64,000 bases of DNA from Chryseobacterium sp. FH1 (GTDB lineage: Bacteria; Bacteroidota; Bacteroidia; Flavobacteriales; Weeksellaceae). The stretch's first letter is position 1; each line of letters opens with the position of its first letter. Made by a program: the position numbers and the translations under genes. The notes under the pieces are model-generated. The model saw only the letters and a list, made by a program, of their open reading frames with translations, was not told where the DNA came from and ran no database searches. Of this stretch, positions 32,325-39,463 are shown in pieces. The stretch is from NCBI RefSeq assembly GCF_000735135.1, contig NZ_JPLZ01000003.1:62001-126000 (forward strand). The letters run 5' to 3'.

Positions 32325-32404
32325 GTCATCCATCATCCATCGTCTATCATTCATCAATTATCACTCATCATTTATCACTCATCATTTATCACTCATCATT
32401 TATA
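32325..32404. repeat. ATCATTTATCACTC tandem repeat
   Basis: Three perfect tandem copies of the 14-bp unit TCACTCATCATTTA occupy 32361-32402, preceded by degenerate copies (ATCCATCATCCATCGTC from about 32328). It fills the gap between the response regulator and its kinase and ends at the kinase ATG. Copy number may vary between strains. Confidence 0.8.
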
Positions 32405-32408
32405 ACTT

Positions 32409-33773
32409 ATGTCTCTAAAACGCAGAATCGCACTCAATCTAAGCATCGCATTTTCCCTGATTTTCGGGATTATGATGTTTGTGGTTTATGTTTCTTTCAA
32501 CGATTTCAGACGAGACGAATTTAAGTTGCGTTTCCAGAAGCGATTGGTTTTTACGGTTAATTTTATCGAAAAATCCAGAGATTTCGAAAAAGAAGCACCC
32601 ATTTTCTTTGATGAAAATTCCGACAATGTTTTGTTGAATGAGAATATTATGATTTTCAGTGGTGCTAAGAAATTGATTTATAGTACATTGAAAGATAAAA
32701 GTGTGAGTTGGGACAAAGCGCTTTTACATCAATTAGACATCGAAAAAACGGTTTATAATGAATTTTCCGTTCCCGAAATTTATGCTGCGCTCAGAAATAT
32801 CAACGGCGAAAATTATTATATTCTCACTAGCGCTCAAGATGTTACAGGACAGTCAAAACTTGACTTTTTGAAATATATGTTGATTTTTTCTTATGTGGTC
32901 AGTATTCTTTTGATTTGGTTTTTCAGTTATTATATCGTTTCAAAATTTCTGCAACCTTTGGAAGTCCTTAAATCTGACATTTCCGAAATCAGCGCACATA
33001 AGTTGACAACGCCCGTCATTATCAAAAATCCAAAAGACGAAATTGGCGTTTTGGCAACCTCTTTCAACCTGATGACCAATCGTTTGAATGATGTTTTTCA
33101 GTCGCAAAAAGATTTCAATTCCAGTGCCGCGCACGAGATGCGAACGCCACTCACGAGGATGACTTTTCAGCTGGAAAATTTGATTCAATTGGAGAATCAC
33201 TCTCCAAAAACCAAAGCAACTTTACAGCAGATGTTGCAAGACGTTCACCAACTTTCCGACCTTACCAAATCCTTACTTCTGCTTTCAAAGTTCGATAAAG
33301 AGGGCATTGCAAGTGTTTACGAAGAAGTGAGAATTGACGAAGTGGTCTTTGACGCTTTCGAAAAAGTGCACCGAAATTTCCCCGATTTCAAAATGGATTT
33401 CCAAATTGATGAAGAAAGCGTGGAAGATTCAATCTTGACAGTAAAAGGTGTGAAGTCGCTTCTCGAAATTACCTTTATTAATTTGTTCAAAAATGCCGCT
33501 TTGTATTCGGATAATCAGGAAGTTGATATTTCCATCAAGGAAACCGATTTCCGCATTCTTGTGAGCATTGTTTCAAAAGGTACGATCATCCCGATTTCCG
33601 AAAGAGAAAAACTCTTCGAAGCCTTTATGCGAGGCAGTAATTCCCAAAATAAAACAGGTTCTGGACTTGGTTTGCGCATCGTAAAACGCATTTTGGAATA
33701 TCACAAAGCCGAGATTTCCTACAACTCAATTATAGATAATGAAAATCTTTTTACAGTAATTTTCAATAAGTAA
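32409..33773 (+). CDS. HAMP-domain sensor histidine kinase
   Basis: A 454-residue inner-membrane kinase. Membrane segments at about 9-30 and 155-178 flank a periplasmic sensor of about 120 residues; a HAMP domain follows (about 179-232), then HisKA with His242 (FNSSAAHEMRTPLTRM) and a HATPase_c domain (LFKNAALYSDNQE for the N-box; SGLGLRIVKRIL for the G2 box). It is encoded downstream of, and presumably phosphorylates, the regulator at 31605. The signal is unknown. The 14-bp tandem repeat sits directly before the start codon and could alter expression. Confidence 0.94.
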   Translation: MSLKRRIALNLSIAFSLIFGIMMFVVYVSFNDFRRDEFKLRFQKRLVFTVNFIEKSRDFEKEAPIFFDENSDNVLLNENIMIFSGAKKLIYSTLKDKSVSWDKALLHQLDIEKTVYNEFSVPEIYAALRNINGENYYILTSAQDVTGQSKLDFLKYMLIFSYVVSILLIWFFSYYIVSKFLQPLEVLKSDISEISAHKLTTPVIIKNPKDEIGVLATSFNLMTNRLNDVFQSQKDFNSSAAHEMRTPLTRMTFQLENLIQLENHSPKTKATLQQMLQDVHQLSDLTKSLLLLSKFDKEGIASVYEEVRIDEVVFDAFEKVHRNFPDFKMDFQIDEESVEDSILTVKGVKSLLEITFINLFKNAALYSDNQEVDISIKETDFRILVSIVSKGTIIPISEREKLFEAFMRGSNSQNKTGSGLGLRIVKRILEYHKAEISYNSIIDNENLFTVIFNK

Positions 33774-33807
33774 AATCTAAGTTCCCCCAAAAACGTTAAA
33801 ACATCAC

Positions 33808-33837
33808 AAAAAAGCACGCAATTGAAGTGCTTTTTTT
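33808..33837. terminator. Intrinsic terminator after the two-component system
   Basis: AAAAAAGCAC (33808-33817) pairs with GTGCTTTTTT (33827-33836) around a 9-base loop; T run on both strands. It reads as a terminator for the kinase transcript. Confidence 0.8.
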
Positions 33838-33844
33838 ATTTTTG
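33837..33844 (+). promoter_or_regulatory. -7 box (TATTTTTG) of kbl
   Basis: Exact TAnnTTTG match starting at the end of the preceding terminator and 22 bp before the ATG at 33867. Confidence 0.5.
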
Positions 33845-33866
33845 TTAAAATCGAAAATCAATAAAA

Positions 33867-35063
33867 ATGATATCACAAAAATTCCTCGAAAACATTACTA
33901 ACGAGCTAACTAATATAGAAAACGACGGACTTTACAAAAAAGAAAGAATCATCACTTCCCAGCAAAGTGCGGAGATAGAAGTTGGTGGCAAGCGATTGCT
34001 GAACTTTTGTGCGAACAATTATCTGGGATTATCCAACAATCCAGAAGTAATGAAAGCTTCCAAAGATGCAATCGATTCTCACGGTTATGGAATGTCGTCG
34101 GTTCGTTTTATCTGCGGAACTCAGGATATTCACAAAGATTTGGAAGCTAAGATTTCCAAGTTCTTAGGAATGGAAGATACCATTTTGTACGCGGCATGTT
34201 TCGATGCAAATGGCGGTGTTTTCGAACCATTGTTTTCAGATGAAGATGCCATCATTTCAGACGAGTTGAATCACGCTTCAATTATTGATGGTGTAAGATT
34301 GTGTAAATCTGCAAGATACCGTTACAAAAACAACAATATGGAAGATTTGGAAGCCCAATTAATTGCCGCTTCCGAAAAAAACCACCGTTTCAAAATCATC
34401 GTAACTGACGGCGTTTTCTCGATGGACGGAATCGTGGCCGACCTAAAAGGCGTTTGCGATCTGGCCGACAAGTATGATGCGTTGGTAATGGTTGATGATT
34501 CTCATGCAACCGGATTCATTGGAAAGACCGGACGTGGAACGCACGAAGCAAATGATGTGATTGGAAGAGTCGATATCATTACTTCAACATTAGGAAAAGC
34601 TTTAGGTGGCGCGTTAGGAGGATTTACTTCTGGGAAAAAAGAAATCATTGATATGCTAAGACAACGCTCTCGCCCATATTTATTCTCAAATTCATTAGCT
34701 CCCGGAATTGTTGGTGCCGCGTCCAAAGTTTTGGATATGATTTCCAAAGATACTTCGTTGAGAGACAAAGTAATGGAAAATGCCGAATACTTCCGAAAAG
34801 AAATGAAAGCCAAAGGTTTCGATATTCCGGACGGTGACGCGGCAATCGTTCCTGTGATGTTGTATGATGCAAAATTAGCTCAGGAAATGGCAGAAAAACT
34901 TTTATCAGAAGGAATTTATGTGATTGGATTCTTCTATCCGGTTGTTCCAAAAGGAAAAGCCAGAATTAGAGTTCAATTGTCCGCAGCACATTCCAGAGAA
35001 AATCTTGACAAAGCGATTGCAGGCTTCGAGAAAGTAGGGAAGGAGTTAGGTGTAATTTCTTAA
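33867..35063 (+). CDS. kbl: Glycine C-acetyltransferase (2-amino-3-ketobutyrate CoA ligase)
   Basis: A 398-residue PLP enzyme of the alpha-oxoamine synthase family. It joins glycine and acetyl-CoA or cleaves 2-amino-3-ketobutyrate in threonine breakdown. Visible marks are [12 protein letters not shown] near the start, the cofactor Asp/His block [17 protein letters not shown] and the Schiff-base Lys244 in [13 protein letters not shown], at the same position as in E. coli KBL. Full length (E. coli 398). Threonine dehydrogenase is not next to it here. Confidence 0.94.
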   Translation: MISQKFLENITNELTNIENDGLYKKERIITSQQSAEIEVGGKRLLNFCANNYLGLSNNPEVMKASKDAIDSHGYGMSSVRFICGTQDIHKDLEAKISKFLGMEDTILYAACFDANGGVFEPLFSDEDAIISDELNHASIIDGVRLCKSARYRYKNNNMEDLEAQLIAASEKNHRFKIIVTDGVFSMDGIVADLKGVCDLADKYDALVMVDDSHATGFIGKTGRGTHEANDVIGRVDIITSTLGKALGGALGGFTSGKKEIIDMLRQRSRPYLFSNSLAPGIVGAASKVLDMISKDTSLRDKVMENAEYFRKEMKAKGFDIPDGDAAIVPVMLYDAKLAQEMAEKLLSEGIYVIGFFYPVVPKGKARIRVQLSAAHSRENLDKAIAGFEKVGKELGVIS

Positions 35064-35080
35064 TTCAAAATAAGTTCTAA

Positions 35081-35166
35081 AAATTTCATCAAAATTATTT
35101 CCCCAACCCTAAAGGGAGTAATTTTGATGAAATTTTAAAGAAATTCTGCTCCCTTTAGGTTGGGGA
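35081..35166. repeat. Palindromic element with CCCCAACCCTAAAGGGAG core
   Basis: Arms AAATTTCATCAAAATTA (35081-35097) and TAATTTTGATGAAATTT (35119-35135) enclose CCCCAACCCTAAAGGGAG (35101-35118); a second core in the opposite orientation, GCTCCCTTTAGGTTGGGGA, follows at 35148-35166. Arms and cores match the element at 13484-13638, 21 kb away. Confidence 0.8.
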
Positions 35167-35197
35167 AAACAAAATTTATTTAAAATGCAGTTAAACA

Positions 35198-35226
35198 AAA
35201 AGACCAGCAAAAAATGCTGGTCTTTT
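35198..35226. terminator. Bidirectional terminator between kbl and rplS
   Basis: AAAAGACCAGCA (35198-35209) pairs with TGCTGGTCTTTT (35215-35226) around a 5-base loop, with A and T runs on both sides, between convergent genes. Confidence 0.9.
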
Positions 35227-35251
35227 ATATCTCAAGAAGAAAATCTCAGGA

Positions 35252-35611
35252 TTATTTTTTACCTCCGTAAGACTTGTCTTTGATTCTTGCTTTTTTACCT
35301 CTAAGGTCTCTGAAGTAGTAGATTCTAGCTCTTCTAACTCTACCTTGTCTGTTAACTTCGATTTTTTGAAGTGCAGGCATATTGATAGGGAAAACTCTTT
35401 CTACACCTACATCACCAGACATTTTTCTGATAGTGAAAGTCTTAGTAAGACCAGTTCCTCTCAATTGGATTACAGTACCTTTGAAGAACTGAGTTCTTGT
35501 TTTAGCACCCTCTTTAATCTCGTAATACACAGTGATGGTGTCACCGGCTTTGAATTCTGGGAATTCTTTTTTCGTAATGTACTTATCTTGTACGTATTTT
35601 ACTAAATCCAT
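35252..35611 (-). CDS. rplS: 50S ribosomal protein L19
   Basis: A 119-residue protein, the usual L19 length. Diagnostic blocks: FKAGDTITVYYEIKEG, RTQFFKGTVIQLRGTGL, TFTIRKMSGDVGVERVFPIN and RRARIYYFRDLRGKKARIKD. The start is taken at ATG 35611 (MDLVKYVQDKYI), because the extra 26 codons of the longer frame lie in the transcribed leader. It is monocistronic, with a strong promoter (35687-35717) and a terminator shared with kbl. It contacts the 30S-50S interface. Confidence 0.96.
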   Translation of the reverse strand: MDLVKYVQDKYITKKEFPEFKAGDTITVYYEIKEGAKTRTQFFKGTVIQLRGTGLTKTFTIRKMSGDVGVERVFPINMPALQKIEVNRQGRVRRARIYYFRDLRGKKARIKDKSYGGKK

Positions 35612-35717
35612 TTTTTGTAATAAAAAATTTGTTTTGTCAAGCCAAGCAACATTCACGTCCTTCGTCAGAGGTTGATTAACAGGTTGCAAAAATAAAAATA
35701 ATTTTCAAAACCACAAA
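35612..35717 (-). promoter_or_regulatory. Strong promoter and leader of rplS
   Basis: On the minus strand TTTG (complement of 35714-35717), 19 bp, then TATTTTTG (complement of 35687-35694): an exact match to the Bacteroidota consensus TTTG-N19-TAnnTTTG. The predicted leader of about 70 nt contains a possible stem (TCAACC with GGCTTGA, one bulge). Leaders that bind L19 are, as I recall, described in flavobacteria, so autoregulation is possible but not shown. Confidence 0.7.
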
Positions 35718-35791
35718 GATTTATTTGAATTAAATCATAACTTTTTCCAAGCCGAAAATCTTTCACTCAGAAATGCTATCACATTGACATT

Positions 35792-35830
35792 AAAGCAAAT
35801 AGCCAAAAGCCAACCGCCAACCGCCAATTA
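35792..35830. repeat. AGCCAAT-type dispersed repeat, copy 3
   Basis: AAGCAAATAGCCAAAAGCCA followed by ACCGCCAACCGCCAATTA abuts the stop codon of the FKBP gene at 35831. Confidence 0.55.
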
Positions 35831-36265
35831 CTATTTGATTTCCAAAAGTTCCACATCAAAAACCAAAGTACTATTTGGTCCAATTTCTTTGCTCACTTCC
35901 TGCTCACCATAAGCCAAATGTGGCGGAATCGTAAATCTGAATTTACTCCCAACCGACATCAGTTGCAAACCTTCTGTCCAACCTTTGATGACTCTGTTCA
36001 ATGGAAAAGAGGCTGGTTTTCCGCGCTTTACAGAGCTGTCAAAAACTTTGCTCGTAATCGTAGTTCCGTGATAATGGCATTTCACCGTACTTTTCGCTGT
36101 CGGTTTTGGACCTTCCGTTTCCACCAGGATTTCATATTGCAAACCACTTGGCAAAACCGTCACGCTTTCTCTTTTCCCGTTTTCAACCATATAATCCTGG
36201 CCACTTCTCAGGTTTTTTTCAGCCAGTTCTTTTTTTCTTTTGAACAACAGATCCGCTACACCCAT
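35831..36265 (-). CDS. FKBP-type peptidyl-prolyl cis-trans isomerase
   Basis: A 144-residue protein without a signal peptide. An N-terminal helix (1-35, LFKRKKELAEKNLRSG, like the Mip/FkpA linker helix) precedes an FKBP domain (about 40-144): GLQYEILVETEGPKP, VKCHYHGTTITSKVFDSS, PLNRVIKGWTEGLQLMSVGSKFRFTIPPHLAYGE. The drug/substrate-pocket residues typical of active FKBPs (Tyr in CHYHG, Phe in VFDSS, Ile/Trp in VIKGW, Tyr in LAYG) are present, so the isomerase is probably active. It acts in the cytoplasm as a folding helper. Confidence 0.92.
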   Translation of the reverse strand: MGVADLLFKRKKELAEKNLRSGQDYMVENGKRESVTVLPSGLQYEILVETEGPKPTAKSTVKCHYHGTTITSKVFDSSVKRGKPASFPLNRVIKGWTEGLQLMSVGSKFRFTIPPHLAYGEQEVSKEIGPNSTLVFDVELLEIK

Positions 36266-36369
36266 ATCAAATTTTTTTTCAAAGGTATTTATTATCCGCT
36301 AATTCATCAAAAATTCCGACTTATTTCCCTTAACTTTGATAGAATAAATTAATGTAAGATAATTGATTA

Positions 36370-36475
36370 GGAGCTTAATCCCGCTGTCCACTATATCTTT
36401 TTCTTTTCCGTTGCCTGAGCGAAGCCGAAGTTAACGGAAAAGAAAAAGGATGCCGTTCCCATCGGGGCTAGGGAT
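36370..36475. repeat. REP-like element with long TTTTTCTTTTCCGTT stem
   Basis: TTTTTCTTTTCCGTT (36398-36412) pairs exactly with AACGGAAAAGAAAAA (36433-36447) around the loop GCCTGAGCGAAGCCGAAGTT. It is flanked by AATCCCGCTGTCCACTATA on the left and TGCCGTTCCCATCGGGGC on the right. I recall near-identical elements in other Chryseobacterium-like genomes, but this was not searched. Confidence 0.75.
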
Positions 36476-36586
36476 TTCGTCAAAGATTCACGTTTTGTCA
36501 TCAAAATTAGGATTTTGTCAAATTAATTACTGTCTAACGAAAAATGTAAACAAATTTACCAACAAAATGTTTAGAGAATAGATTTA

Positions 36587-36740
36587 CAGGTCGCTCCGCT
36601 GGAGCTTTGTCTTTGGCGACTTTATTTTTTTCTATTAACTGTGCGTCCCAATGGGACTAAATATAGCTCCGATAGGAGCGAGCTGTTAATAGAAAATACA
36701 AATTGATGTATAATAATTAAAGCTCCAGCGGAGCGACCTG
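36587..36740. repeat. 154-bp nested palindrome with internal hairpins
   Basis: The outer arms begin CAGGTCGCTCCGCTGGAGC (36587-36605) and are exactly inverted at 36722-36740, with the match extending three bases inward. The inner arms are TCTATTAAC (36631-36639) and GTTAATAGA (36685-36693). Between them are GTCCCA-A-TGGGAC (36645-36657) and GCTCC-GATA-GGAGC (36666-36679). Three levels of symmetry in 154 bp argue for a structured mobile or RNA-forming element. Confidence 0.8.
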
Positions 36741-36866
36741 TTAAATGTTTTTTGGAATTTGCATCAAAATTTATTCTTTCTTATTTGATCGTAAGCTTCT
36801 TTGTGAACCTAAAAAAAAATTTCAATACTGTCAAAAAATACTTAGCGTACTTCGCATTAAAACAAC

Positions 36867-37295
36867 ATGATGAACAAAGAAATCGAAAACAAACTCATCC
36901 ACAAAAACACCAAACCAACAAGTATGAGAATCTTGGTGTACGATTTCTTGAGCTCACAACAAGTCGCCACCTCCTTGTCCGAAATCGAAAACCACTTCGA
37001 CAACGCCGACCGAACCACAATCTACCGAACCCTAAAAACCTTCGAAGAAAAAGGAATTGTCCACAGCATTCAGGAAAACACAACCACAAAATATAAATTG
37101 TGCTACGACGATTGCGACGAAAAAACACACAAAGACTGGCATCTCCATTTCTACTGCAAAATCTGCAAACAAACCACCTGCAAAGAAGATATCTCGTTCC
37201 CGGAAAGTATGAAAACCAATTTCAGAATCGATGAAATAAAACTTTTCGCCAAAGGAATCTGCGAAAACTGCCTTAAAGAAAATTTTAATAATTAA
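36867..37295 (+). CDS. Fur-family transcriptional regulator (zinc-type candidate)
   Basis: A 142-residue protein with an N-terminal winged helix (about 15-85, TSMRILVYDFLSSQQVATSLSEIENHF then DRTTIYRTLKTFEEKGIV) and a C-terminal dimerisation domain with the HLHFYCKICKQTTC cluster and a second CxxC (CENC), a typical structural zinc site. The regulatory metal is not clear; the neighbour is a Zn/Cd-type P-ATPase, so Zur-like or zinc-export control is likely. It may also be the Fur that acts on the operators at 19740-21813, but nothing here shows that. Two ATG codons lie in tandem at 36867 and 36870; either could be the start. Confidence 0.88.
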   Translation: MMNKEIENKLIHKNTKPTSMRILVYDFLSSQQVATSLSEIENHFDNADRTTIYRTLKTFEEKGIVHSIQENTTTKYKLCYDDCDEKTHKDWHLHFYCKICKQTTCKEDISFPESMKTNFRIDEIKLFAKGICENCLKENFNN

Positions 37296-37341
37296 AATAA
37301 TCACTTTTGTCAGTCTGAGGCTCTCGAAGACTTTAAACATT

Positions 37342-37384
37342 TAAGCCAATTGCCAATTGCAAAAAGCCAATTGCCATTAGCCAA
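37342..37384. repeat. AGCCAAT-type dispersed repeat, copy 4
   Basis: AAGCCAATTGCCAATTGC then AAAAAGCCAATTGCCATTAG then CCAA: three near-identical units before the P-ATPase promoter. Confidence 0.6.
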
Positions 37385-37420
37385 CATCACTTTGCAATAG
37401 CATTGCATTCCCAATACCGC

Positions 37421-37428
37421 TACATTTG
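37421..37428 (+). promoter_or_regulatory. -7 box (TACATTTG) of the P-ATPase gene
   Basis: Exact TAnnTTTG match, 16 bp before the ATG at 37445; shows the ATPase has its own promoter downstream of the Fur-family gene. Confidence 0.5.
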
Positions 37429-37444
37429 TTAAAAATTATTCGAT

Positions 37445-39382
37445 ATGGAAGAATGTTGCGGTACAAAACCAAAAAAAGAGCACAACCACGAAGGTCACGA
37501 CCACAGCGACCACGACCATTCGCACAGCAATTCCAAATTGGGATTGATTATAAGTCTGGTCATATTCTTTTCCGGTTTGATATTGGATTTTTGGATTAAG
37601 GCCGATTGGTTTACAGAAAATGTTTGGTTAAGATTCAGCTGGTATTTTGTGTCTTACGTTTTGGTGGCATTTTCCGTTTTCAAAGATGCGTTTCAGCTTG
37701 CCAAGAGTTTTGATTTCTTCAATGAGTTTTCTTTGATGGGAATTGCCACAATTGGTGCATTTGCAATCGGCGAATTTCCGGAAGGTGTTGCTGTGATGTT
37801 ATTTTATACGATTGGCGAAATGTTTCAGGAATCCGCAGTGAACAAAGCCAAAAATAATATCAAAGCCTTATTGGATGTTCGTCCAAAAGAAGCCACCGTT
37901 TTCCGAAATAATAAATGGGAAACTATAGTTCCAAATGAAGTAAAAGTTGGCGAAAAGATTCAAATTAAAGTGGGCGAAAAAATACCATTGGATGGAATTT
38001 TAATCTCAGAAAAAGGAAGTCTCGACACATCAGCTTTAACGGGTGAAAGCAAACCTTCATCCATCAAAAAATCAGAAACTGTTCTTGCCGGAATGTTGAA
38101 TCTCGACCAAGTGATTGAAGTTGAAACCACCAAATTATTTGAGAATAGTTCTATCGTCAGAATCTTGGAAATGGTTCAGGAAGCGAGTTCCAGAAAAGCA
38201 AAAACCGAGTTGTTCATTAGAAAATTTGCGAAAATTTATACGCCAATTGTTTTCGTTTTAGCTTTGTTGATTACGTTCATTCCGTACTTTTTTGTCAATG
38301 ATTATATTTTCAGAGATTGGCTTTATCGAGGTCTGGTTTTCCTTGTGATTTCCTGTCCTTGTGCTTTGGTAATTTCCATTCCGTTAGGATATTTCGGTGG
38401 AATAGGCGCATCTTCCCGAAACGGAATTCTATTCAAAGGTTCCAATTTCCTGGATTTGATTGCAAACGTGACAACTGTTGTGATGGACAAAACTGGAACT
38501 TTGACAAAAGGTGTTTTCAAAGTTCAGAAAGTCGTCACCAATGATATTTCTGAATCCGAATTTCTATCAATTTTATCATCGGTCGAAAGTCATTCAACAC
38601 ATCCGATTGCAAAAGCGATTTCCCAATTTCATCCATCAAACCAAAATCCTGAATCTGTAGAAGAGATTTCTGGAAAAGGCATCAAAGCTGTCATTAGTCA
38701 AAAACAAATTCTTGCCGGAAACACGCAATTGCTGAAAAGTTTCAATATTAATTATCCTTCAGAATTAGACCAAATCGTGGAAACAACAGTTGTTTTGGCA
38801 ATCGATAATCAATATAAAGGTTACGTCGTGATTTCGGATGAAGTGAAAGAAGATTCAGAATTAGCCATCAAAAATCTGAAAAATGCCGGCGTAAAAACAA
38901 TGATGCTAAGTGGCGACAAAGATGCATTGACTCAAAACATCGCCCAAAAATTAGGAATCGATTCCGCATTTGGTGGTTTACTTCCGGAGGGGAAAGTGGG
39001 TAAATTACAAAACCTCAAAAATAATCCGAAGGAAGTCGTTGCATTCGTAGGCGACGGAATCAATGATGCGCCAGTTTTAGCCTTGAGTGATGTTGGAATT
39101 GCAATGGGCGGATTGGGTTCCGATGTCGCGATTGAAACCGCCGACGTCATCATCCAAACCGACCAACCTTCGAAGATTTCGACAGCGATTAAAATCGGAA
39201 AAGCGACGAAGAAAATTGTCTACCAAAATATTGCACTGGCTTTCGGTGTCAAAATCATCGTTTTAATCCTTGGTGCAGGCGGTTTAGCGAATATGTGGGA
39301 AGCGGTTTTTGCCGATGTTGGCGTTGCTTTATTGGCAATTTTGAACGCTGTCCGAATCCAGAATATGAAATTTGTAAATTGA
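37445..39382 (+). CDS. Heavy-metal P1B-type ATPase (Zn/Cd efflux type)
   Basis: A 645-residue inner-membrane pump. The N-terminus has no HMA domain but a Cys-Cys pair and a His/Asp-rich tail (HNHEGHDHSDHDHSHS, about 13-30), a metal-buffering segment. Catalytic marks: TGES actuator loop, the transport-site CPC at Cys304-Pro-Cys306 (ISCPCALVISIP), phosphorylation Asp348 (DKTGTLTKG), the nucleotide-binding His-Pro (SHSTHPIAKA) and GDGINDAPVL. CPC with a His-rich N-terminus fits Zn/Cd/Pb exporters (ZntA/CadA) rather than copper pumps. Adjacent to a Fur-family regulator, which may sense the exported metal. Confidence 0.93.
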   Translation: MEECCGTKPKKEHNHEGHDHSDHDHSHSNSKLGLIISLVIFFSGLILDFWIKADWFTENVWLRFSWYFVSYVLVAFSVFKDAFQLAKSFDFFNEFSLMGIATIGAFAIGEFPEGVAVMLFYTIGEMFQESAVNKAKNNIKALLDVRPKEATVFRNNKWETIVPNEVKVGEKIQIKVGEKIPLDGILISEKGSLDTSALTGESKPSSIKKSETVLAGMLNLDQVIEVETTKLFENSSIVRILEMVQEASSRKAKTELFIRKFAKIYTPIVFVLALLITFIPYFFVNDYIFRDWLYRGLVFLVISCPCALVISIPLGYFGGIGASSRNGILFKGSNFLDLIANVTTVVMDKTGTLTKGVFKVQKVVTNDISESEFLSILSSVESHSTHPIAKAISQFHPSNQNPESVEEISGKGIKAVISQKQILAGNTQLLKSFNINYPSELDQIVETTVVLAIDNQYKGYVVISDEVKEDSELAIKNLKNAGVKTMMLSGDKDALTQNIAQKLGIDSAFGGLLPEGKVGKLQNLKNNPKEVVAFVGDGINDAPVLALSDVGIAMGGLGSDVAIETADVIIQTDQPSKISTAIKIGKATKKIVYQNIALAFGVKIIVLILGAGGLANMWEAVFADVGVALLAILNAVRIQNMKFVN

Positions 39383-39463
39383 AAGCTCGCGAATTAGATT
39401 ATTGGCAGGCTTTTAGTAATGCAATTAAAAATTATCTTTACTAATCAAATATTTACAACCTCA

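Larger units (their letters stand above)
36266..36866. other. 601-bp gap without a gene, holding two palindromic elements
   Basis: The region upstream of the Fur-family gene and of the FKBP gene has no convincing reading frame. It contains the hairpin at 36398-36447 and the nested palindrome at 36587-36740. The rest (36266-36360, 36480-36580, 36745-36866) is AT-rich and shows nothing else I can identify. Confidence 0.6.

Noticed and set aside
32361..32402. Possible CRISPR-like array in the 14-bp repeats
   Set aside because: The repeats are directly adjacent, with no unique spacers, and no cas genes are near.
35612..35689. Extended N-terminus of L19
   Set aside because: It would start almost at the predicted transcription start and adds 26 residues absent from L19.
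36266..36866. Short reading frames in the 601-bp gap
   Set aside because: They overlap the palindromes, have no ribosome-binding site and no recognisable protein features.
36867..37295. The Fur-family gene as the certain regulator of the heme operators
   Set aside because: The link is only a similarity of family; its neighbour is a zinc-type pump, so another Fur in the genome is equally likely.
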